Below the pieces are notes generated by a model, which was not told the origin of the DNA, did not search any database, and worked only from the letters and a program-made list of their open reading frames with translations. This document shows, one piece after another, positions 1 through 8,023 of a stretch of 64,000 bases of DNA (position 1 is its first letter; the number at the start of each line of letters is the position of its first letter). The stretch is from DATAPD01 sp036265385. GTDB lineage: Bacteria > Acidobacteriota > Terriglobia > Terriglobales > Acidobacteriaceae. A program made the translations under genes and the position numbers. The stretch covers positions 1 to 64,000 of the forward strand of contig DATAPD010000032.1 of assembly GCA_036265385.1 (NCBI GenBank), in the 5' to 3' direction.

Positions 1-626
1 TAAAATGCATTGCAATTTGCAGGAAGCATTGAAGCGGAGATTGTCTAATCTGATAGCGCAGTGCTGCAGTCAGAGCAGCCTAGACAAGGGTGCCTACCTA
101 ACTCACGAGAATTCGGCTCAACAGCGACTAGATGTAGTGTACCAATGCCGGACACAATCTAAATCTTAGTAGCTGTACATTGGGCCTGAAGCCCAAAGAC
201 GGTGTCCAGTTCCCACCAGTGTTTATGCGCAACTCTGCAAGATTCGACCTCCCATAAAGCTCCTGAGTTCCTGGTTGCGTAATCGTCATTCATAAATCCC
301 ACTAGAGCGCTTTCGCCAGACTTTATGCAGCTTCGCTCGATTAGAGTATTGCGCTTTTTTAACGCATATATAAGAAGGATGGGCCTTGTAGTTGGGATTT
401 GTGCCCAAAGAACGTCGAACAAGAGTGGAACAAAACGTTGAAATTGATGAAAAAACCGTGGCCTCTTGGAGATTTTCCAGGGTAAAAAGCGAAGACGGAG
501 CGAACAAAATCGGCTCCCGTTGCGCTCCCAATCGTATGTCCCGTAAAGTCACTTGCTGAATGAAATCAATAGCTTAAGCGACCATCCGTGCCGCGCTAAG
601 TTGTTGATTTTTAAGATCTAATCGCC
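1..626. mobile_element. Presumed right-hand end of an integrated element; no clear gene
   Basis: No recognisable gene is visible in this stretch. Two short overlapping minus-strand frames (159-422 and 286-552) encode no motif I recognise and look like chance or decayed coding. The sequence looks more A/T-rich than the rest of the window. It ends abruptly at a partial initiator tRNA whose 5' half is absent from the window. Integrases that use tRNA genes rebuild the whole tRNA at one end of the element and leave the 3' part at the other. The tRNA fragment is on the plus strand, so the element should lie to the left, with the intact tRNA further upstream. No integrase is visible here. This is inference from the fragment. 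Confidence 0.4.
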
Positions 627-671
627 CTCATAACCCAAAGGTCGGTGGTTCAAATCCACCCCCCGCAACCA
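627..671 (+). pseudogene. 3' half of an initiator tRNA-Met gene (probable att site)
   Basis: The stretch reads as an anticodon loop CTCATAA (627-633, anticodon CAT), the 3' anticodon strand CCCAA (634-638), a variable loop (639-643), a T arm with stem GGTGG/CCACC around TTCAAAT (644-660), the acceptor 3' strand CCCCGCA (661-667), a discriminator A and an encoded CCA (669-671). CCC at the 39-41 position and A at position 72 are hallmarks of initiator tRNA. The bases before 627 cannot pair with CCCAA, and no D arm or 5' acceptor strand is seen in the 626 bases to the left. The gene is therefore a fragment starting in the anticodon loop, a common crossover point for tyrosine recombinases. Confidence 0.82.
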
Positions 672-1202
672 ACCCACCTACTGTACCTTCGTCTGGCATT
701 TCCCTCGCTCACAAACCCCGCAATACTGACGCCAAAACTTAGGGCGGTCTTTAGAAACTCTTCGATCATCCTCGGTTGTAGTCGTGCAGCGCGTTCATCG
801 TCCTGCCGTCGTCGGTTGGGACCGGTGGATAGAGCGCCTCGGTAGCTAATTTGCCGAATGGGCCAACACCCCGAAGATAGCAAGATCATCCAGAGTCATG
901 GCAACTCAACTCGGCTACCAATGACTTCCGTCTATTTAACTGCGCTATGTGACCTTGATCACTGCTGCGCTGACCTGCTGCAAGTATAAAAAGGCGGGAA
1001 GCGGTGGTCGGTCGATCAACCGCAGACAGAGTACGTCACTTGGCCGAAGTTGATAGCTCTGAGGCCACTTCGCATGCTCCCCGCGGAGCGCCCTCACTAA
1101 AAGTCGCCCAGGCAGTGAAACAAATCCACGTTGAACTATTCCCATCTCGATCCGCGACTCTGCGCTTGCTAATCTCGCAAAGTTCCAAAGGAGAAAAATA
1201 TT
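672..1202. other. Intergenic region without a supported gene
   Basis: I see no convincing coding sequence here. Short frames on both strands lack motifs and ribosome binding sites. A TATAAA box at 985-990 could be a -10 element for the secreted protein downstream, but no good -35 element is spaced from it. An AAAGGAG ribosome binding site (1187-1193) belongs to the gene at 1203. Confidence 0.5.
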
Positions 1203-1694
1203 ATGAAGACATTCTTACTGTTGATCACTGTGCTGTTGTTCGCGCTACCATCAGCATTGGCAGAGGAAACGGTCGCTAAAACCGCCAAGCTGGACGAACA
1301 CAAGTTCGGAAAAGCGGAATTCCTTCAAGCTACCTCAACTGGGCAGAAGAAAGCCGGGTCTTCCGTAAAGGGGACTCTGTGGTTTGACGCAGAAAATAAG
1401 AATGTCAACTTTTTGCAAGAATCCGGCACTCCAGCTTTGACCATCAAATATGACGCGATCAAGAACATAACCTACGAAAAGGCATCGAAGCCTCGCATGG
1501 CCGAAGCTGTGCTCATCTCTCCACTGTTTCTCTTGTCTAACTCCAAGAAACACTACCTCACCTTCCAGTACACAGATGAGACTGGCCAGGGCAAATACGC
1601 CATCGTTCATCTTGATAAGAAAAATGCACGCGATGCTGTAGCGTGTGCAGAAGCCCAAACAGGCAAAAAGGTAGAACAGATCGACGAGAAGTAA
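1203..1694 (+). CDS. Secreted protein of unknown function
   Basis: This 163-residue protein starts at an ATG preceded by a strong AAAGGAG site nine bases upstream. Residues 1-20 form a classical signal peptide (Lys3, a leucine-rich core, an ALA end), so the mature protein should be periplasmic or secreted. The rest is hydrophilic and rich in Lys, with alternating short beta-like segments (for example TLWFDAENKNVNFL and KYAIVHLDKK) and a moderately hydrophobic stretch around residues 97-110 (AEAVLISPLFLL). The last third resembles a small PH- or lipocalin-like beta fold, but I do not recognise a family. It stands alone between two gene-poor stretches next to a presumed island end. Function unknown. 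Confidence 0.75.
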   Translation: MKTFLLLITVLLFALPSALAEETVAKTAKLDEHKFGKAEFLQATSTGQKKAGSSVKGTLWFDAENKNVNFLQESGTPALTIKYDAIKNITYEKASKPRMAEAVLISPLFLLSNSKKHYLTFQYTDETGQGKYAIVHLDKKNARDAVACAEAQTGKKVEQIDEK

Positions 1695-2133
1695 ATTCAA
1701 ACCCAACGACTTCAGGCTGAGGTTCTTTGGAAGAGAGAATCTCGGCCTGCATATCAGACATTTGCTGGCGCAACATCATTGGCGGTCAGTGAGTGATAAC
1801 GCCTGTTAGCGGCAATTGAGACCGCCTTTCGGTAGGAGCCGCCGTCGTTCCCCTTTTGCCTCTGGCCCTTTTTGTGATGCCTGTCAAAGATCTGATCAAG
1901 CTAATCGCCAAATTCGTCTTATAGCAAGACTCCAACAATCTGACTTCCTTTGCGAGATTAGTGAACACCTTTTGAATTCTCGGCCCGAGTCCAAAACAGT
2001 TGCTCAATTTACGTCAATGCGGGCGGGCATCAAAAGTGCCCAATGAATGATGATTGCGCGGTCGAATCACAGCAATCAGTCCCCTGCTTAAAATTGTTTT
2101 CAACAGAGGTGTGCGAGCCACCAGGCTCTTACA
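1695..2133. other. Intergenic region without a supported gene
   Basis: About 440 bases lie between the secreted protein and the PerR-like operon. Short frames in several phases carry no motif and no ribosome binding site. I see no terminator with a clear U-run after 1694. The right edge holds the operator and promoter of the regulator gene. Confidence 0.5.
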
Positions 2134-2148
2134 TTAGATATAATCTAA
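2134..2148 (+). promoter_or_regulatory. PerR/Fur-type operator with an embedded -10 box
   Basis: The sequence TTAGATATAATCTAA is an inverted repeat (TTAGAT, three bases, ATCTAA) in the 7-1-7 layout of Fur-family boxes. It is close to the PerR box consensus known from Firmicutes. A perfect -10 hexamer, TATAAT, lies inside it at 2139-2144. It sits just upstream of the regulator's start at 2157, so a bound repressor would cover the promoter. This suggests autoregulation and joint control of katG. No convincing -35 element is visible. Confidence 0.72.
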
Positions 2149-2156
2149 ACTTGTTC

Positions 2157-2582
2157 ATGAGCCATCCTGAGATGAAACGGCGCTTGGCCGCCAGCGGCCT
2201 GCGGAGCACGCCCCAGCGTCACGCTGTCATGGCGTTCCTGATGGAACACAAGAGGCATCCGACTGCTACGGAGATCTTCGCTGCTGTGAACCGGGTCCAT
2301 CCGCGCTCTTCCAGGGCTACGATTTATAACAATTTGCGCGACCTCGTGGAGGCTGGCTTGGTGCGCGAAGTAGCTGTCGAGGGCCGCGCCGCGCGATTTG
2401 ATGCGAAAGGCGCGCAGCATCATCACTTCATCTGCGATCACTGTGGCAATGTCGAGGACGTGGATTGGTATGACGTGCCTCGTCCTGTCCCGGCGTCACT
2501 CGGGAAGCGAGTGCTTCGCGAGTGCGAACTTATTCTTCGAGGGTTGTGCACCAAGTGCGCTTCCTCGCGCAATTCCCGATAA
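2157..2582 (+). CDS. perR: Fur-family transcriptional regulator, PerR-like
   Basis: This 141-residue protein has the Fur layout: a winged-helix DNA-binding domain (about 1-80, with the recognition helix around SSRATIYNNLRDL) and a dimerisation domain. Cys93-x2-Cys96 and Cys131-x2-Cys134 form the structural zinc site. His34, Asp82, the His88-90 cluster and Asp101/103 are positioned like the PerR/Fur regulatory metal site. Aspartate rather than glutamate near 101-103, and the adjacent katG, favour PerR, a peroxide sensor. The start is taken at 2157 because the open frame upstream contains the operator. ATG at 2172 is an alternative and would give a short leader. katG follows 26 bases downstream, most likely in the same transcript. 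Confidence 0.88.
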   Translation: MSHPEMKRRLAASGLRSTPQRHAVMAFLMEHKRHPTATEIFAAVNRVHPRSSRATIYNNLRDLVEAGLVREVAVEGRAARFDAKGAQHHHFICDHCGNVEDVDWYDVPRPVPASLGKRVLRECELILRGLCTKCASSRNSR

Positions 2583-2608
2583 AACTTTATTGCTGGAAAG
2601 GATTAAAA

Positions 2609-4810
2609 ATGGCACAAGAAGTGAAAGAGAACAACAGCACCCAGACAGCGTCGGCGGCCAAGTGCCCGGTAGCATCCGGAACTCACGCACGGAGAAACCG
2701 CGACTGGTGGCCGGACGCTCTAGATATTTCGGTTCTCCACCGCAATTCAAGTCTGTCCGACCCGATGGGCAAGGAATTCGACTACCCAAAGGAATTTGAG
2801 AGTCTTGACCTCGATGCTGTGATCAAGGATCTAAATGTCCTGATGACGGAATCCCAGGATTGGTGGCCGGCTGATTTCGGCCATTATGGCGGGTTGATGA
2901 TCCGCCTGGCATGGCATAGCGCCGGGACTTATCGGATCACCGACGGACGCGGTGGTGCAGGCGCAGGGCAACAGCGTTTCGCTCCACTGAATAGCTGGCC
3001 GGACAACGCCAACCTCGATAAAGCGCGTCGGCTGCTATGGCCTATCAAACAGAAATACGGCGAGAAAATATCGTGGGCCGACTTAATGATTCTCGCTGGC
3101 AATGTTGCGTTGGAATCCATGGGCTTCAAGACCTTCGGCTTTGCTGGAGGACGCGTCGATGTTTGGGAGCCTGAGGAGCTGTACTGGGGACCGGAAGGGA
3201 CTTGGCTCGGTGACGGACGTTATAGCGGCGAGCGACAGTTGTCCGAACCGCTTGGCGCGGTTCAGATGGGCCTCATCTACGTCAACCCCGAGGGGCCGAA
3301 TGGCAACCCGGACCCGCTGGCGGCGGCGAAGGATATCCGCGAGACGTTTTTCCGGATGGCAATGAATGACGAAGAAACTGTCGCACTGATTGCTGGCGGC
3401 CACACCTTTGGCAAGACCCACGGCGCCGGTGATCCATCACTAGTCGGGCCGGAGCCGGAAAGCGGCGCGATAGAAGACCAAGGACTCGGGTGGAAAAGCA
3501 AGTTTGGCACAGGAATCGGAGCCGATGCCATCACGGGTGGCCCGGAAGTGACTTGGACGCAAACTCCAACGAAGTGGAGCAATCTGTTCTTTAAGAATTT
3601 GTTCGAGAACGAGTGGGAGCTAACGAAAAGTCCGGCGGGAGCGAAGCAGTGGCGGGCCAAGAATGGTCAACCAACGATACCGGACGCGTTCGATAAGTCG
3701 AAGAAGCGCGTGCCTACTATGCTGACCACTGATCTGTCGCTGCGCTTCGACCCGGCGTACGAGAAGATTTCGCGACGGTTCTACGAACACCCAGATCAGT
3801 TCGCGGACGCATTCGCCCGCGCATGGTTCAAGCTCACGCACCGCGACATGGGTCCCATCGTGCGCTACCTTGGACCACTCGTGCCAAAGGAGACTCTCAT
3901 TTGGCAAGACCCGATTCCTCCTGTCGACCATGAGCTGATCAATGACAAGGATGCCGCCACTCTGAAGGCAAAGATTCTTGCCTCTGGAGTTTCGGTGTCC
4001 GATCTTGTATCGACTGCTTGGGCATCAGCCTCAACATTTCGTGGCTCCGACAAGAGAGGTGGGGCGAACGGTGCACGCATCCGTCTCGCTCCCCAGAAAG
4101 ATTGGGAGGCCAATCAGCCCACGCAGCTCGCAACTGTGCTTGAGAAGCTTGAAACCATTCGAAAGGGATTCGACAAGAAGATCTCACTCGCTGACCTCAT
4201 AGTTTTGGCTGGGAACGCGGCAGTTGAGAAGGCTGCAAAGGATGCTGGCGTCGAGGTGAAAGTACCATTCACGCCGGGGCGCATGGATGCTTCCCAGGAA
4301 CAGACAGATGTGGCATCTTTCGCTCCTCTCGAGCCGCGGGCCGATGGCTTCCGCAACTACATCAGCGGAAGGACCCAATTTATGCAGCCGGAAGAAGCCT
4401 TAGTGGACCGCGCTCAGTTGCTGCGACTGACCGGTCCGGAGATGACCGTGCTGGTCGGCGGACTTCGCGTGCTCGGCGCAAATTCAGGCGATTCGAAGCA
4501 CGGTGTCTTCACTTCAACACCCGGTGTTTTGACGAATGATTTCTTCGTGAACCTGCTTGACATGCGCACGCAATGGCATCCGGCCGACGGTAAGGATGGC
4601 GTCTACGTGGGCAGCGATCGTAAGACGGGCGCTCGTAAATGGACCGCAACCCGCGTGGACTTAATCTTCGGTTCCCACTCGCAACTTCGTGCGTTCGCGG
4701 AGGTGTATGCCTGCTCGGGATCGAAGCAGAAGTTTGTGAAGGATTTTGTGGCCGCATGGAGCAAGGTGATGAATCTCGACCGCTTCGACCGGATTGCTGC
4801 TGGACGTTGA
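2609..4810 (+). CDS. katG: Catalase-peroxidase KatG
   Basis: This bifunctional haem enzyme removes hydrogen peroxide by catalase and peroxidase activity. The 733 residues match the usual full length with two peroxidase-like domains. The distal site is Arg99, Trp102 and His103 (MIRLAWHSAGTY). Tyr224 and Met250 stand at exactly the spacing needed for the Trp-Tyr-Met adduct of KatG, and His265 (AGGHTFGKTHG) is the proximal haem ligand. No signal peptide is seen, so it is cytoplasmic. The start ATG has GGAAAGGA (2595-2602) in front of it. The open frame extends further 5' into the regulator gene, but that part is not KatG-like. It is co-transcribed with the PerR-like regulator, so induction by peroxide is expected. 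Confidence 0.97.
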   Translation: MAQEVKENNSTQTASAAKCPVASGTHARRNRDWWPDALDISVLHRNSSLSDPMGKEFDYPKEFESLDLDAVIKDLNVLMTESQDWWPADFGHYGGLMIRLAWHSAGTYRITDGRGGAGAGQQRFAPLNSWPDNANLDKARRLLWPIKQKYGEKISWADLMILAGNVALESMGFKTFGFAGGRVDVWEPEELYWGPEGTWLGDGRYSGERQLSEPLGAVQMGLIYVNPEGPNGNPDPLAAAKDIRETFFRMAMNDEETVALIAGGHTFGKTHGAGDPSLVGPEPESGAIEDQGLGWKSKFGTGIGADAITGGPEVTWTQTPTKWSNLFFKNLFENEWELTKSPAGAKQWRAKNGQPTIPDAFDKSKKRVPTMLTTDLSLRFDPAYEKISRRFYEHPDQFADAFARAWFKLTHRDMGPIVRYLGPLVPKETLIWQDPIPPVDHELINDKDAATLKAKILASGVSVSDLVSTAWASASTFRGSDKRGGANGARIRLAPQKDWEANQPTQLATVLEKLETIRKGFDKKISLADLIVLAGNAAVEKAAKDAGVEVKVPFTPGRMDASQEQTDVASFAPLEPRADGFRNYISGRTQFMQPEEALVDRAQLLRLTGPEMTVLVGGLRVLGANSGDSKHGVFTSTPGVLTNDFFVNLLDMRTQWHPADGKDGVYVGSDRKTGARKWTATRVDLIFGSHSQLRAFAEVYACSGSKQKFVKDFVAAWSKVMNLDRFDRIAAGR

Positions 4811-4920
4811 AGTCGACGGGAATCGCAAGCTGGCAGAGAAACGGTGTTGGTGAGAAGAAGTGCCACCTGAAAGGGTCATCTTCTATCGTCGATCGAGTGC
4901 ACCTGTGGGGATCAGTGAGC

Positions 4921-5127
4921 CTATTCCGGTAATTGGATTACCGGAGCCTCAGGGCGACAGCACAGGCCGTAACTCTGCCACAGCTTGAACCACGGGCTGT
5001 GCGCCAATGTTTCATCGTGCCTTCGATTCGCTGCAGAGATATCGTTTGCAGTGAGCGGCCTGATATCCGGAGTCTCGAACATTTCCTCGAGCTGCTGAAT
5101 ATCATCGATAATGCGCTCGACATCCAT
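4921..5127 (-). CDS. Small conserved-looking hypothetical protein
   Basis: This 68-residue acidic protein (MDVERIIDDIQQLEEMFE at its start) reads like a genuine soluble helical protein with a C-terminal Trp-rich piece (HSPWFKLWQSYGLCC). I do not recognise a family. On the minus strand a TATACT box lies about ten bases before the ATG and no Shine-Dalgarno is visible, so the message may be nearly leaderless. It runs against katG. The alternative overlapping frames have poorer composition. Existence is moderately supported, function unknown. Confidence 0.5.
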   Translation of the reverse strand: MDVERIIDDIQQLEEMFETPDIRPLTANDISAANRRHDETLAHSPWFKLWQSYGLCCRPEAPVIQLPE

Positions 5128-5525
5128 TTGTCACCAGTATAGCGGAGGAACTCTCATCCCATTCAAGCCGGTTGTTGCCTAGAGTAGGATATTTTATGGG
5201 CTTATCCAATACCCGATGTCCGCTTGATTGGCTGGGCCTTCGTTTGAATTCCTAACACCGTTGAGGTAGCCCTTCCGCGTGGGCTGGCACGAACCCGACA
5301 TCCGCATTGCGACCCGCCGAGCGGCGCATATCCTTCTACACCAACCGCTTAACAACGGGTGTAGTTAGCAGGTCCTTCCTTAGCATCAACATCACAGCCT
5401 GATGTGACTTCCAAACTTGTTGGTAGCAGATTTCAGATGAAAGAATTTTTTCAGGCGCGCTACGCAGAGTGCCCACAGCCTGTGGGCGCGTGTGCGCCGG
5501 GATGCAGCAATTAGGGCGAGGGACT
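5128..5525. other. Intergenic region without a supported gene
   Basis: No coding sequence is supported here. A small inverted repeat (AGCCC then GGGCT, about 5267-5283) has no U-run and is not a convincing terminator. The right end carries a purine-rich ribosome binding site for the oxidoreductase at 5526. Confidence 0.45.
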
Positions 5526-6830
5526 ATGGGTGATGTGGGAATCGTGTTCCTCGGATTCGGCCGGATGGGCCGCGCCGCGCATACCTCATTTCTCCAAGCC
5601 AGTGACCAGCTGCGCAAAAACGGAATCGAACCACGCTTATTGGCCGTGCTGGAAACGGACACAGAAGTCATCCGTACCCTGCCCAACTACACTGAAGCGA
5701 AGGCTATTCTCGTAGAAGATGCCTCCTCGCAGCGGAACGCCATAAGCGCCTTGCTGCGCACCGAACTCGGCCTGCGTACTGAAGATGAGTTCTTGGTTTA
5801 CGACGCTACTCCAAGTCCATGTCATCAGCGTAACTTGGTTGATGTTTGCGAAACTTTTCCTCGAGCACTCTACCTGGGAGAGAAGCCGCTCTTCACCTCA
5901 CGATCACAACTCTCCGTTCTCGACCGGTTTGCGGACCGGGTTCTATGTGACTTTGTCGAAAGCCAAAATGAAGCGGTGCTCAAACTGCTTGAAATGCAAC
6001 GCGCCGGATTTCGCATCGAGCGGCTACGCTTCTGGAGGATGAATTCCACCGGTCTGAGGAGATTACTCGAACCGGAAGAGCGAGGCGGAGTAACCGGAGG
6101 AGCCCTGTTGGACAAGGGAATTCACGACCTTGCCGTGACATCCATTCTGCTGCGCAATCAAGGCTTGTTGCCAATCACGCCAATTGTCAGTGAGGCACGG
6201 AATCTGACCTTGATGCCCGACGTCGCTCACTCTGTAAAAGCGAACGGCAATGGGAATGGCCGCGCCGATGCTGCGGGATATGCGCACATAGAGTGGCTTA
6301 GCTCCGAGCCGGTGAATACGGAGTTCAGTTACAGCTGGATTGGAGTGGAAGCGTTCGATGATTTATGTGCCCGAATCGGTCAGCCTTCCTTGCGAGCTTT
6401 GCTGGCAGAGCATGGCCTGTACGAAGACGCGTGGCTTTCCCGAGCTCCGCTGGAGCAGGAAGCTTTCGACCAACTTGAGCAGCAAGAGGCGCGGGTTCTT
6501 GTGGTTGACGGAACGGAAGATGGACGGAAGGTCCGGCTCATCGTGAACTTCCTAATCCGGCCTGGCATCCACCCTTTTGTCTTTCACACCGAACGAAGGG
6601 AGTACTTAAATCTCGCCTCGCATTGCTCTTCGAAAAGTTCCGTCGCTCGCATTTTTGATCTCGCCATCGGCAGCTATGTGAATAAGCGTCCGTTGATCTG
6701 CAGTCCGTTAGGATCGGCGGTGATCCGGCAAGTCCATCGAACTGGCTTTGATATCCGCGATTTGGCATTTACCAAACAACCGCTGTGTCCCACAGACACG
6801 TGGACGGAATCGTTCAGGATGGTCCGTTGA
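5526..6830 (+). CDS. Gfo/Idh/MocA-like NAD(P)-binding oxidoreductase
   Basis: This 434-residue protein begins with a Rossmann fold (VGIVFLGFGRMGRAAH, a GxGxxG-like dinucleotide site) and goes on as a Gfo/Idh- or homoserine-dehydrogenase-like protein. A central EKPL-like element occurs at LGEKPLFTS, matching the EKP motif of Gfo/Idh proteins, and the substrate half has a conserved-looking GGALLDKGIHDL segment. The substrate cannot be told from sequence. The start at 5526 is chosen because AGGGCGAGGG lies just upstream and the Rossmann fold starts at once; the frame is open to 5469. It stands alone, with a convergent small membrane protein gene downstream. Confidence 0.72.
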   Translation: MGDVGIVFLGFGRMGRAAHTSFLQASDQLRKNGIEPRLLAVLETDTEVIRTLPNYTEAKAILVEDASSQRNAISALLRTELGLRTEDEFLVYDATPSPCHQRNLVDVCETFPRALYLGEKPLFTSRSQLSVLDRFADRVLCDFVESQNEAVLKLLEMQRAGFRIERLRFWRMNSTGLRRLLEPEERGGVTGGALLDKGIHDLAVTSILLRNQGLLPITPIVSEARNLTLMPDVAHSVKANGNGNGRADAAGYAHIEWLSSEPVNTEFSYSWIGVEAFDDLCARIGQPSLRALLAEHGLYEDAWLSRAPLEQEAFDQLEQQEARVLVVDGTEDGRKVRLIVNFLIRPGIHPFVFHTERREYLNLASHCSSKSSVARIFDLAIGSYVNKRPLICSPLGSAVIRQVHRTGFDIRDLAFTKQPLCPTDTWTESFRMVR

Positions 6831-6921
6831 TTAGACGCTGATGAACGATTCAATGAGGACCGCAATGCTGCGTGTTCCGCTTAGTCGCTCGCTCCGCATC
6901 GCGCGATTCCTCCCGCATCCA

Positions 6922-7377
6922 TCAATCCGCCCACGCCAGATAACCAGGAACCATGATGTTCACCAGCGGCACGATTGTCAGAATGCCCCAGAAGTTGGGT
7001 TTGCCACGCGCTTCGGCGATTGCCATCCAAACAATGACTGAGATCACAATGTTCACAAGTGGGACCAGAAAAAGGACAATCCACCAAATCGGCTTCTTGG
7101 CCACGTTTAGCATCAGGATGAAATTCACGATCGGGATCCACGCGAGCCAGGCATTGGGCGTGCCCGTCTTAGTCGCGATGGTTTGAAGCGCGAGAGAAAT
7201 GTACAGATAAACGGCGAGGCCGATAAAGAGGAAGACCATCAGAATCGCGCCGGTGAAGGCGGCAGGGATCTGCGGTTCATCTGAGGATTGGGCCAACAAT
7301 GGACTGGCTGACAATAAAACGGCAACGAGGGCAACCGACGCGCCAAGAAGCGACCAAGAACGGAAACTGAGCTTCAT
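6922..7377 (-). CDS. DUF5684-like small membrane protein with signal peptide
   Basis: This 151-residue protein has an N-terminal signal sequence ending near SPLLAQ, then three hydrophobic helices (about 43-66, 73-90 and 95-120) and a short C-terminal hydrophobic stretch. Repeated WLAWIPIVNF, FLVPLVNIV and LTIVPLVNIM motifs are typical of DUF5684-type proteins. No enzymatic residues are evident. Two start codons are possible. AGGAGG (7386-7391) is only two or three bases from the ATG at 7383 but eight or nine bases from the ATG at 7377, so 7377 is the better start. Function unknown. Confidence 0.72.
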   Translation of the reverse strand: MKLSFRSWSLLGASVALVAVLLSASPLLAQSSDEPQIPAAFTGAILMVFLFIGLAVYLYISLALQTIATKTGTPNAWLAWIPIVNFILMLNVAKKPIWWIVLFLVPLVNIVISVIVWMAIAEARGKPNFWGILTIVPLVNIMVPGYLAWAD

Positions 7378-7519
7378 TCCCATACCCTCCTGTGGCTACC
7401 AAATTTTCATGTGACGCCGTGGGCGATCTGTCCACGTATGGTTGGGAAGTATATCCCGAGGATGAGAAATTACCCGGTGCATCTCTTGAGGCATGGTCGT
7501 CGGGGTCGGCGGGTGGCCA

Positions 7520-7544
7520 ACTCAAGCCCGCTTTTGGCTTGAGT
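7520..7544. repeat. Perfect 9-bp inverted repeat (hairpin)
   Basis: ACTCAAGCC and GGCTTGAGT flank a seven-base loop. The stem is perfect but no U-run follows on either strand, so it is not a standard terminator. It sits between two minus-strand genes. Such palindromes are often copies of dispersed intergenic repeats; whether this one recurs cannot be seen from a single window. Confidence 0.45.
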
Positions 7545-7625
7545 GGGAGGTAGCGGTAGCAAAAATTGGGAATGACGATGCCGGTAGGCGTGCCGCCGCT
7601 CTCGGCGAAGACTAGCGCAGAATTC

Positions 7626-7988
7626 TTACTTCAACTCGATTTCGCTTAATCTCTCGACCGGACGCGCCAGCACAGCTTTATTCCCCCGCACAACGATTGG
7701 ACGTTGAATCAGTTCCGGATGCTTCGCCATCAATGCAATCAGCTCTGAATCGTTCAGCTCTTTTCCCGCCACATATTCCCGATAAGAAGTTTCGTTCTTG
7801 CGCACAGCGTCTTGCGGCTTCAGTCCGGCGCGTCGCAGCAGTTGCTTCAGATCGCTGGCCGAGAGAGGCTCTTCCAGGTAATGCACACTCTCGTAGTCCA
7901 CGCCTTTTTCAGTCAAGACACGCTTGACCTCGCGGCACGTGCTTCAGGTCGGCTTTTCGTAAATAATGATTTTGTCTTTCTTGCTCAT
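7626..7988 (-). CDS. ArsC/Spx-like thioredoxin-fold protein, predicted selenoprotein
   Basis: Read through one in-frame UGA (7944-7946), this is a 120-residue ArsC-family protein. The N-terminus MSKKDKIIIYEKPT is followed by UGA, then STCREVKRVL. The UGA is residue 15, where the family has its redox Cys in a CxxC motif, giving Sec15-x-x-Cys18-Arg. The rest is typical of the family: an alpha-helical middle (LKQLLRRAGL) and the RPIVVRGNKAVLARP strand that carries the conserved Arg-Pro. The family covers glutaredoxin-dependent arsenate reductases and Spx/YffB-like proteins; the substrate here is unknown. A hairpin fitting a bacterial SECIS begins just after the UGA. It follows the CRTAC1 gene by 35 bases. 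If UGA is not decoded, only a 14-residue peptide is made. Confidence 0.8.
7911..7929 (-). promoter_or_regulatory. Candidate bacterial SECIS hairpin (ArsC-like gene)
   Basis: On the minus strand GGTCAAG pairs with CTTGACT (six Watson-Crick pairs plus one G-U) around the loop CGTGT. The loop begins 22 bases after the UGA and has G as its second base. This fits the known description of bacterial SECIS elements: a hairpin inside the coding region, loop 16-37 bases from UGA, G among the first two loop bases. The fit is by eye; no folding energy was computed. Confidence 0.6.
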
Positions 7989-8023
7989 TGCGGCCTCCAG
8001 CTTGAGCTGGTCCATCCAATACT

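Noticed and set aside
645..1145. Short frames between the tRNA fragment and the secreted protein gene
   Set aside because: They overlap one another on both strands, run through the tRNA fragment and lack ribosome binding sites and family motifs.
7944..7946. UGA in the ArsC-like gene as an ordinary stop or pseudogene lesion
   Set aside because: It hits the catalytic residue exactly, the rest of the gene is undamaged, and a matching hairpin follows. Two other genes in the window show the same pattern.
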